Part shown: positions 34,929-41,623 of the stretch, piece after piece
How the letters are laid out: every line of letters starts with the position of its first letter
Numbering within the stretch: the stretch's first letter is position 1
NCBI GenBank assembly: GCA_013911745.1
Contig: JACESO010000013.1
Span: 1-46,360 of the forward strand
Direction: 5' to 3'
Source of the DNA: Sphingobium sp.
Lineage (GTDB): Bacteria > Pseudomonadota > Alphaproteobacteria > Sphingomonadales > Sphingomonadaceae
DNA: 46,360 bases
Made by a program: the position numbers and the translations under genes
The notes under the pieces: generated by a model
Database searches by the model: none
What the model was told of the DNA's origin: nothing
The model's input: the letters and a program-made list of their open reading frames with translations, nothing else

Positions 34929-35240
34929 TTAAGGATCAGCTTCCCCAAGGTGCAGCATCCTGGTCAGCTCGCCCAGGTCGCTGCCGGGCTTCACCAGCAG
35001 CCATTCCCGGCTGTCCGCACCATCGACCACCGTCACGGCGCCCTTGGGACAGACGCCAAGGCAATTCACCTCGACAATGCCGGCGTCCGCCTTGCGGCCT
35101 TTCTTCAACGCGAGATGCTTCCTGAGCGCCTTCGCCAGCCGTTCGTCCCCATGCGGACCGAAACCGCCGTCCAGCTTCTTCGAACATTTGCGGCACACCA
35201 GGACGACGTTGCGCCAGTTCGCGCGCACATGGTCTTTCAA
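34929..35240 (-). CDS. Thioredoxin-like (2Fe-2S) ferredoxin
   Basis: A roughly 103-aa protein with the four-cysteine pattern of thioredoxin-fold 2Fe-2S ferredoxins: two close cysteines near the N-terminus (VVLVCRKCSKKLDGGFG) and two in VEVNCLGVCPKGAVTVVDG. Such proteins carry electrons in the cytosol or store a cluster; the partner is unknown. The start is uncertain. TTG 35240 overlaps the J-domain gene stop (TTGA) and gives the expected N-terminus KDHVRANWRN, while TTG 35264 has a GGAGGAA sequence upstream but overlaps further. It is in one operon with the J-domain gene. Confidence 0.85.
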   Translation of the reverse strand: MKDHVRANWRNVVLVCRKCSKKLDGGFGPHGDERLAKALRKHLALKKGRKADAGIVEVNCLGVCPKGAVTVVDGADSREWLLVKPGSDLGELTRMLHLGEADP

Positions 35241-35785
35241 GCCGTGCCGCCCCCCGGCTTCCAACTGCGCCGTTCCTCCGCAGCCCGCAGCACCTCATAA
35301 GCCGCCTGAATCGCCTGAAAACGCACGGCTGCCTGTGCATCGCCCGGCTTCACGTCAGGGTGATGCTCTTTCGCCAATCGGCGCCAGCTCTTCTTGACGG
35401 CCTCGAAATCAGCGTCGTCCTCCAGCTCCAGCGCTTTGAGCGCGTGCAATTCGTCGCGTGACCGGCTGCCGTCGCCCGGCCCGCCCCAGCCATGATAGGC
35501 GCTCGACTGGTATGCACCCGCGTCGCGCCGCTCGTCACGCGCGCGCTGTTCGCGCTCCTCGGCGTCCAGCCCCTGAAAATAATCCCAATTGCGGTTATAT
35601 TCGCCGGCATGATCGGCGCAGAAATACCAGCGCTCCGGGCTGTTGGGAGACTTGGGCGCCGGGCAGTCACCCGGCCGGTCGCAGCCGTGCCGATCGCACA
35701 AGCGCACCTTCTGCGCCTCGCGCGCCGCGCCATAGCTGCGCCATCGGGGAAAGCCCCAGTCATTCGATCGACCCTGTCGTGCCAT
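35237..35785 (-). CDS. J-domain protein with N-terminal Cys/His motif
   Basis: A 182-aa protein. The C-terminal 60 residues are a J domain: ALKALELEDDADFEAVKKSW, then HHPDVKPGDA with the essential HPD, then RFQAIQAAYEVLRAAEERR. The N-terminal third has CDRHGCDRPGDCPAPKSPNS and later WYFCADHAGEYNRNWDYFQG. The CxxHxC and CxxH spacing suggests a small zinc-binding or Fe-S-binding module. It should stimulate a DnaK-type ATPase, probably for a specific client. It overlaps the ferredoxin gene by 4 nt. Confidence 0.88.
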   Translation of the reverse strand: MARQGRSNDWGFPRWRSYGAAREAQKVRLCDRHGCDRPGDCPAPKSPNSPERWYFCADHAGEYNRNWDYFQGLDAEEREQRARDERRDAGAYQSSAYHGWGGPGDGSRSRDELHALKALELEDDADFEAVKKSWRRLAKEHHPDVKPGDAQAAVRFQAIQAAYEVLRAAEERRSWKPGGGTA

Positions 35786-35814
35786 GGGGGCAATGTAACC
35801 ATCGGACCCCGCAA

Positions 35815-35841
35815 TGAAAAGCGCGAGGACGCGGCTTTTCA
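35815..35841 (-). terminator. Rho-independent terminator of the ComEC-like hydrolase gene
   Basis: Read on the minus strand, TGAAAAGC(CGCG) and (GCG)GCTTTTCA form a stem of 8 bp plus 3 bp with one bulge. The stem starts at the stop codon itself, and the 3' arm contains CTTTTCATT. It isolates this gene from the J-domain gene downstream. Confidence 0.6.
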
Positions 35842-37350
35842 GAACCGCGCGTCGAAGCTTTTCACCGCGAAGGTCCGATCGCCCTCATTCATCGTGGCAG
35901 CGACGATCCGATTGCCATCCGTGCGAATGTTGACGAGGCCATAGATCAGCTTGTGCATCACCCGCATTCGATCCAACGTGCCGCGTTCGGCTCCAGGGTT
36001 GAGCGCGCCTGCCGCAGTCACCTTGTAGGCGATGCTGACCTCGTCCAGCCGGTCCGTGCCATATTCCACGGCAACCGCACCGGTGCCCGCAACCACGCTT
36101 TCGGGCCGTCCCAGTTCGACTGATCGCGCCAGTTCGGTCGAATACACCAAGGGCGTGACCAGCTTGTCGTCGCGGATCTCGCGAAAGCCCGTCAGGCCCG
36201 ATGCCGCCACGACGCGCGGCCGGGGATGGTCATGCCCTTCATGATCGCCCGAGCTGATGACGGTGCAGGCCGCATGCATATGCTGAAGGAAGGTGAAGGA
36301 CACGTCTTCCGATCCGTGATGGCAGCATTTGCCGACGTCGCAGGTAAATTCGTCCTCACGCCCGGCATATTCGGCGAGCAGCGACTGATGCGCCTTCGCG
36401 TTGAGGTCTCCGGTCAGGAGGATGCGCGCCTTGCCGTGATCGACGCGGAGCAGCACGCTCGTGCCGTTGGTGTTGATGGACTGGCTGGTATCGAGGCGCA
36501 ACAGGGTCGGCCTGCCATTCTTTTCGCCCGCAATTGGTCCCAATACGCGGATCGGCACCTCATCGCCCGCGTCATGGCCGGGCAGCCACTCGCTTTGCTG
36601 GCTGAGGCGCTGGATGGCGGTCGGCGTGCCCGATGCTGATCGAGCAGCCACGACCTTCTCGATCAGGGCGCCCCATCGGCCCCGCAGTTGCGGTCCCGTT
36701 CCGCCCGTCGCCGCTTCCGCGCTTACCCGGTCGTCCAGCAGCCGGGTGAACCATTTGCGGCCATCTGCCGTCTTCTCGAAAGGGCCGAGCCCCTCCCGGG
36801 TCTTGCCGAACGCCGCCCAGTGCGACAGACCGCCATGATAGAAGGCGTCGATGGTGATGCCGCTACAATCCAGCTCCGCTACCTGATCGACATCCAGCAG
36901 GTCATCCAAACCGCCATAATGGTCGAAATCGATATGCGACGCGATCATCGCGTCGAGGACGATCGTGTCCGCGCCATAATCCTTGAAGAATTTCCAGTCG
37001 ATGAAGTCGGCTGCGCTTTTGCCGGTGGGTTGAGACCTGCGGGAATAACCGCCATCGAGCATGATATGGCGAAAGTCCGGCGTCTTGATCAGAAGCCCGT
37101 CACCTTGCCCGACATCGATAAAGTAGATTTCCAGCAGCGACATTCCACCCAGTTGGTTCTTGTCGATCCAGCCCGTCTGGCCGCGCGCGCGGACTTTGCG
37201 CAGGCTCCCGTCGCCCTCGAGGACATGGACGCCGTCACCCCACAGCAGGGAAAAGCCGGCGGCCTTGTCCTTGCCGGCGTCGTTCCTGTCATAGCTGGCT
37301 CTGGCCGTTTCCACCGACAGATAGTCGTCGAACCCCGGATCATGCGGCAT
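35839..37350 (-). CDS. SH3-like plus ComEC-type metallo-beta-lactamase hydrolase
   Basis: A 503-aa protein with no signal peptide. Residues of about 30-70 look like an SH3-type beta-barrel (FSLLWGDGVHVLEGDG, then RARGQTGWIDKNQL). The main domain is a ComEC/Rec2-like metallo-beta-lactamase: IDVGQGDGLLI, the metal motif ASHIDFDHYGGLDDL (HxDxDH), LLTGDLN, KCCHHGSEDV and ISSGDHEGHDHPRP. It may be a cytosolic phosphodiesterase or nuclease, and the channel domain of ComEC is missing. ATG 37350 has a GGGGGAGGG Shine-Dalgarno sequence. It lies directly downstream of the RNase P RNA. The substrate is unknown. Confidence 0.82.
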   Translation of the reverse strand: MPHDPGFDDYLSVETARASYDRNDAGKDKAAGFSLLWGDGVHVLEGDGSLRKVRARGQTGWIDKNQLGGMSLLEIYFIDVGQGDGLLIKTPDFRHIMLDGGYSRRSQPTGKSAADFIDWKFFKDYGADTIVLDAMIASHIDFDHYGGLDDLLDVDQVAELDCSGITIDAFYHGGLSHWAAFGKTREGLGPFEKTADGRKWFTRLLDDRVSAEAATGGTGPQLRGRWGALIEKVVAARSASGTPTAIQRLSQQSEWLPGHDAGDEVPIRVLGPIAGEKNGRPTLLRLDTSQSINTNGTSVLLRVDHGKARILLTGDLNAKAHQSLLAEYAGREDEFTCDVGKCCHHGSEDVSFTFLQHMHAACTVISSGDHEGHDHPRPRVVAASGLTGFREIRDDKLVTPLVYSTELARSVELGRPESVVAGTGAVAVEYGTDRLDEVSIAYKVTAAGALNPGAERGTLDRMRVMHKLIYGLVNIRTDGNRIVAATMNEGDRTFAVKSFDARF

Positions 37351-37442
37351 GTCAGCCCTCCCCCTGAAAGTACGGAAGCCCTGTCTATCATGCGCGTGTT
37401 GCCCGTCCGCGACAACTGCATCCAGTTTCAGTCGTTCGATGA

Positions 37443-37830
37443 TGCCAGAGGGCCTGTAAGCCGGGTTCTGTCCACTCCCTTGCAGGAGATGGGCGACCAT
37501 TCCTCTAGGAGCCGGATTGCTCCGGCCCTCAAGCAACCAACCCGGGCGGTCTCGGCCGAAATCAGCCTAGCGGCATGAAGCCGCGCGCCGCCCCTATTCG
37601 GTCTTGCTCCCGGTGGGGTTTACCGTGCCGCCTCGCGTTGCCGCAGGCGCGGTGCGCTCTTACCGCACCCTTTCAATGTCACTGGGCCGAAACCTGAGCG
37701 ACCTGCTTTCTGTTGCACTGTCCCTTGGATCACTCCAGCCGGCCGTTAGCCGGCACCGTCATTTCGTGGAGCCCGGACTTTCCTCGCCGTGGAAGTTACC
37801 CGCCACGCCGCGGCCGCCCGGCCCTCTGGC
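37443..37830 (-). ncRNA. rnpB: RNase P RNA (bacterial type A)
   Basis: The catalytic RNA that removes 5' leaders from tRNA precursors. The ends GCCAGAGGGCC and GGCCCTCTGGC pair to form helix P1 (37820-37830 with 37443-37453). The 5' half has the conserved GAGGAAAGTCCGGGCTCC (P3/P4 junction), and the 3' part has the AGAACCCGGCTTACAGGCC universal motif. It also has ACAGAAAGCAGG (CRI/CRII region) and GGTAAACCCCACCGGGAGCA (type A P15 loop region for CCA binding). The length is about 388 nt. No strong terminator follows before the hydrolase gene 92 nt downstream. The promoter probably lies in the 3' end of the amidase gene. Confidence 0.95.
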
Positions 37831-37858
37831 AGGCAGCGCCATAGCGCGTCCCGACGCC

Positions 37859-38557
37859 TTAGTCATCCCCTTGCGGCTTAGGGAGAAGCAAGGCCAGCAG
37901 GATCGCGCGGCATTCGCCATCGATCACCCCGTCCATTAGTTCGGGTCGGAAGCGGCGCTGAAACGCGACAACCGCCGCCTTGGGGTCGGCAATGTCGTAA
38001 CCGAACCGCTCCAGCGCGAGCATGAAGCCGCTGTCGGTCCAGTGCGGATCCATCAGCTTCTTGGTCGGGCGCGGCAGGGCCAGCCGCAGCCGGGCAAGCT
38101 GCCCCCAGGGGAAAAGCTCGCCCGGGTCCTGCTTGCGCGCGGGCGCGACGTCGCTGTGCCCCACGATATTACCGCGCGTGATCCTGTGCCGGTTCACGAT
38201 ATCGTGGATCAACGGGATTAGCGATCCCATCTGCGCTTCGGGAAAGGGGCGATACCCCCATTCATGACCTGGATTGACGATCTCTATGCCGATGCTCGCC
38301 GAATTGACGTCGTCTATGCCGCGCCAGTGCGAACGGCCGGCGTGCCACGCCCTTTTGGCCTCATCCACCATGCGGATGATCTGCCCGTCCTCCGTAACCA
38401 CATAATGGGCGGATACTTTCGATTCCGGGTTGGCCAGCCAGTTTATGGCGCTCGCCGCGTCCGGCATGCCGGTATAGTGCAGCACCAGCATGGTGATCGG
38501 CAGGCTGCGATCGTCATGATTGGGCGACGGCGTGTCGATCATCGGCATGTCGGTCAT
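37859..38557 (-). CDS. N-acetylmuramoyl-L-alanine amidase (AmpD-like) with peptidoglycan-binding region
   Basis: This enzyme cleaves the amide between MurNAc and the stem peptide during wall recycling. The 232-aa protein has the amidase-2 zinc motif in LVLHYTG, the central VSAHYVVTEDGQIIRMVDEA, AWHAGRSHWRG, and the third ligand region VGHSDVAPARKQDPG. The C-terminal MLALERFGYDIADPKAAVVA, then FQRRFRPELMDG, is a short PG-binding-1 domain. No signal peptide is obvious from ATG 38557. An upstream in-frame TTG at 38653 is an alternative, and no start has a good Shine-Dalgarno sequence. Confidence 0.9.
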   Translation of the reverse strand: MTDMPMIDTPSPNHDDRSLPITMLVLHYTGMPDAASAINWLANPESKVSAHYVVTEDGQIIRMVDEAKRAWHAGRSHWRGIDDVNSASIGIEIVNPGHEWGYRPFPEAQMGSLIPLIHDIVNRHRITRGNIVGHSDVAPARKQDPGELFPWGQLARLRLALPRPTKKLMDPHWTDSGFMLALERFGYDIADPKAAVVAFQRRFRPELMDGVIDGECRAILLALLLPKPQGDD

Positions 38558-38697
38558 CGGGGAAAGCCAGTCACTTGCAGCTCGATCATCATGCCAGTCC
38601 GCCCGCGCGTCGGCGCGCGGGGAGACCATGGCCGAGACATGCGCGGCAATCAAGCAGGGTTAACATAAGCCAGTCGCGGATCGGCAAGTCAGCGTCG

Positions 38698-39576
38698 CTA
38701 TCCGATGCGTCGCGCCGCCACCGCCATTGAATCGTCCGCGCAGCTCTTGCACGCATAACCGCCACGAAAATCGGGGTGCGGCACAAAGTCGTCGCCCTGG
38801 CCGATCACGGTTTCCCCGGCGCCCAGCAGCAGCACCGACCCGGCATGGCTATGCTCCGCCAGCAGCCGGAGCACCGACTGCCGCCGACCTGGTGTGAAGT
38901 AGAGCAGGACGTTGCGGCAAAGAAGCAGGTCATATTGTCCGCTCGGGTGGCGCGCATCGAAGAGATTGTCGTGCCGGAAATCGATCATCCGGCGCAGGTC
39001 GGCGCTTGCCCGCCAGTCTTCGCCATGCGGCTCGAACCATTTAAGAAGATCGCCGATGGCAAGGCCGCGCTGCACATCCATCTGGGAGAATATGCCCGAT
39101 CGCGCCTGGTCGACCGCGGCAGTGGAAATGTCCGTCGCCAATATCTCAACGCGCCAGCCTTGCCAGCGGGCGGCCTCGTTGCGCAACCGGATGGCGAGTG
39201 AATAGGCTTCCTGCCCGGTCGAGCAGCCCGCGCTCCATATCCGCAGCGTCCGATCCTGCTTTTCCTGCTGGATGCGCGGCAGGATCTGCCGGTGGATCAT
39301 GTCGAAAATCTGGAGATCGCGGAAGAAGCTGCTCTCATTGTTGAGCAGGGCGTTCACCACATCGGTTTCCAACGGCCCGGAACGATCGCGTAAAAGCCGC
39401 GCCGCCAGTTCATCGATATCCTGCAACCCGTGCGCGCGCAGGATCGGCCGCAACGCCGTTTCCATTCGCCACGCCCGGCCTTCCGACACGGTCTGGCCGG
39501 TCCTCGCCTCCAACAGGCCGGACAGGATCCGCGCTGCGCCTTGCAAACTCTCCGGTCTCTGATCGCACGCCGACAT
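38698..39576 (-). CDS. cheR: Chemotaxis protein methyltransferase CheR
   Basis: CheR adds methyl groups to glutamates of chemoreceptors using SAM. The 292-aa protein has the helical N-domain (LNNESSFFRDLQIFD) and the SAM-binding domain with IWSAGCSTGQEAYSLAI, LATDISTAAVDQAR, FRHDNLFD and LLLCRNVLLYF. The C-terminal end is unusual in carrying YACKSCADDS. The start overlaps the cheB stop (TGATG). It is the last gene of cheA-cheW-cheY-cheB-cheR. No cheD or cheZ is seen nearby. Confidence 0.94.
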   Translation of the reverse strand: MSACDQRPESLQGAARILSGLLEARTGQTVSEGRAWRMETALRPILRAHGLQDIDELAARLLRDRSGPLETDVVNALLNNESSFFRDLQIFDMIHRQILPRIQQEKQDRTLRIWSAGCSTGQEAYSLAIRLRNEAARWQGWRVEILATDISTAAVDQARSGIFSQMDVQRGLAIGDLLKWFEPHGEDWRASADLRRMIDFRHDNLFDARHPSGQYDLLLCRNVLLYFTPGRRQSVLRLLAEHSHAGSVLLLGAGETVIGQGDDFVPHPDFRGGYACKSCADDSMAVAARRIG

Positions 39577-40658
39577 CAAGCGGCCGCCTTGGCGCGGCGC
39601 GCGACGAAGCCCATGATGGCGGACGGCGCCATGACTCCGCAGGTCAGCCCTGCGCCCGTCACCGAACCCGGCATGCCCCACACAACGCTGCTCGCTTCAT
39701 CCTGCGCCACGATCCATCCTCCTGCCGCAACGATGTCTCGCGCACCTGCGGTTCCGTCCCGGCCCATGCCGGTCAATATGATTCCGGCGGCGCCCGCCCC
39801 GTACACGTCCGCCATGCTCGTCAGCATCGGGTCCACGCCCGGCAGGTTTCCGGCGGGCGTCCTTTCGGGGTCGAGCGTCACATGCACCCGGCCGTGCAGG
39901 CCCTTTCGGATCTGCAGATTGGCGTCGCCCGGCGCGACATAGACGGTGTCGGGCGCAAGCATGTCGCCAATCTCCGCCACTTTGACGCGAAGGCTGGTCA
40001 TCCGTGAAAGCTGCTGGACGAAATAGACGGTGAAACTGGCGGGCAGATGCTGCGTCAGCAGGATTGGGACGCCCAGCGGGCCTTCCAGCCCATCGAACAA
40101 TTGCCCCAAGGCATGGATGCCACCGGTGGAAGCCCCTATGCCAAGGCAGGCCAGAGGAGCGGCCGACGGCTCAACCAGCGCGGGCGCGGCGGCACGCGGC
40201 GTTGCGGCGGGAAAGGGTCCGTCTTCGAACAGGCGGTTCAACCGGCCGATCAGTGCCTGCGGGAACTGTTCCCCGAAGCTGCCGCTTCCCGGCTTGGACA
40301 GGATGTCGCTGGCGCCCAGCGCCAGCGCCTCGACCGCGGCGGCGCTGCCTTCCTCGCACTTGCCCGAGAGGATGGCTACTTTCGCGTTGGGACGGGTCTG
40401 CAGGATATGCGGCAACGCCGCGAGACCGCTTTGCCCAGGCAATTCTATGTCCAGCAGCACCAGGTCGACATCATGTTCCGCAAGATATTGCAGCGCCTGC
40501 TCCGCGCTGTTCGTCTTGTGATCGACGCGAAAGCCCGGATCGGCGTTGAGGATACGCTCGATAACCGTCCGCACGACCACGGAATCGTCGACAACCAGCG
40601 TGCGGGCAGGCGTGTCCCCACTTTTGCGACTGGTCATGATCGGCGCCATGGCGTTCAT
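39576..40658 (-). CDS. cheB: Chemotaxis response regulator methylesterase CheB
   Basis: CheB demethylates and deamidates chemoreceptors when phosphorylated by CheA. The 360-aa protein starts with a receiver domain (VVDDSVVVRTV, phospho-acceptor D70 in VLLDIELPGQSG) and ends with the methylesterase domain. The catalytic residues are Ser in GASTGGIHAL, His in LTQHLPASFT and Asp in TGMGRDGTAG. The linker is Ala/Pro-rich (AATPRAAAPALVEPS). It is separated from cheY by 69 nt and overlaps cheR. Confidence 0.95.
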   Translation of the reverse strand: MNAMAPIMTSRKSGDTPARTLVVDDSVVVRTVIERILNADPGFRVDHKTNSAEQALQYLAEHDVDLVLLDIELPGQSGLAALPHILQTRPNAKVAILSGKCEEGSAAAVEALALGASDILSKPGSGSFGEQFPQALIGRLNRLFEDGPFPAATPRAAAPALVEPSAAPLACLGIGASTGGIHALGQLFDGLEGPLGVPILLTQHLPASFTVYFVQQLSRMTSLRVKVAEIGDMLAPDTVYVAPGDANLQIRKGLHGRVHVTLDPERTPAGNLPGVDPMLTSMADVYGAGAAGIILTGMGRDGTAGARDIVAAGGWIVAQDEASSVVWGMPGSVTGAGLTCGVMAPSAIMGFVARRAKAAA

Positions 40659-40727
40659 CTTATCGGCTTTCTGGGGAGGAAGCGGGGCAAGGGGGCATCT
40701 ATGATTGCGGGCTGCGCGCGGCAGCGC

Positions 40728-41093
40728 CTAGATTACCCCGACGATCGCCAGCTTGCTTTCCAGTGTTTCCCTGTCGAACGGCTTCATGACATATTCGTCC
40801 GCGCCGGCTTCGACGGCGGCCTTGATGTGGCTGATGCCGTTTTCCGTCGTACAGAAGATGATCTTCGGGCGCGCCGACATCTTTGCAGTGGACAGCGCCT
40901 GGAGAAATTCCATGCCGCTCATGATGGGCATGTTCCAGTCCAGCAGCACGACGTCGGGCGCCGATGCTTCACACTGCGTCAAAGCGTCCTGGCCGTCCAC
41001 GGCCTCGCTGACCGTCAGATCGAGCGATTCGAGGATATGTCGGGCGACTTTGCGGATCACCTTCGAATCGTCGACGACAAGGCAGTTTTTCAT
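40728..41093 (-). CDS. cheY: Chemotaxis response regulator CheY
   Basis: A 121-aa single-domain receiver that carries the signal from CheA to the flagellar switch. It shows the acid pair in LVVDDSK (residues 8-9), the phospho-acceptor D52 in VVLLDWNMPIMSG, the conserved Thr in IFCTTENG and the Lys in YVMKPFD. It lies between cheW and cheB. No flagellar genes are in the window. Confidence 0.94.
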   Translation of the reverse strand: MKNCLVVDDSKVIRKVARHILESLDLTVSEAVDGQDALTQCEASAPDVVLLDWNMPIMSGMEFLQALSTAKMSARPKIIFCTTENGISHIKAAVEAGADEYVMKPFDRETLESKLAIVGVI

Positions 41094-41174
41094 AACAGGT
41101 CCTTCAGATTACGGCCGTGTTCGTGGCTTTAAACGGCAAAGCCAAGTATTTGGTAAACAAGCATGGAGATCTTT

Positions 41175-41612
41175 CTAGGCGGCCTGTGCCATCGCGCCGC
41201 CCTCGATGAAGGCCGCAAGCGACACGAGCAGCCAGGGATGCCCTTCATGTTCCACGATCGCGCGGGCATAGGGTGCCCACGCCCGCTCCAGCTGTCCGCG
41301 AAGGGGCAGTTCGCCGTCCGCCACCGGACATATGTCGGATACGCTGTCGACCATCAGTCCATAGCTGTGGCCGCTGATATTCGCGATCACCGCCAGCCCC
41401 CGCTGGCCTTGAGGCGTGGCCGTGCCGGTGATGAGGGCCGCGACGTCGATGATAGTCAACACCCGGCTTCGGAGTGCGGAGAGGCCCGCCACATGGGCGC
41501 CCATGCCAGGCACTGGCGAAACGTCGGTCAGGCGCACCACTGCTTCGACTTCCCATCCCTCCACAGCGATGCGGGTGCCGGCCAGGGTCGCGAGAAGGTA
41601 AAGATTGTTCAT
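41175..41612 (-). CDS. cheW: Chemotaxis coupling protein CheW
   Basis: A 145-aa CheW-fold protein that links receptors to CheA. The order of segments fits the family: LYLLATLAGTRIAVEGWEVE, then VPGMGAHVAGLSALRSRVLT, IIDVAALI and GLMVDSVSDI. The sequence is more divergent than classical CheW, but its location between cheA (11 nt away) and cheY leaves little doubt about its role. Confidence 0.9.
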   Translation of the reverse strand: MNNLYLLATLAGTRIAVEGWEVEAVVRLTDVSPVPGMGAHVAGLSALRSRVLTIIDVAALITGTATPQGQRGLAVIANISGHSYGLMVDSVSDICPVADGELPLRGQLERAWAPYARAIVEHEGHPWLLVSLAAFIEGGAMAQAA

Positions 41613-41623
41613 GAGCCGCCTCC

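Noticed and set aside
37351..37536. N-terminal extension of the ComEC-like hydrolase into the rnpB region
   Set aside because: The extra 62 residues read through the 3' end of RNase P RNA. The ATG at 37350 has a strong GGGGGAGGG site.
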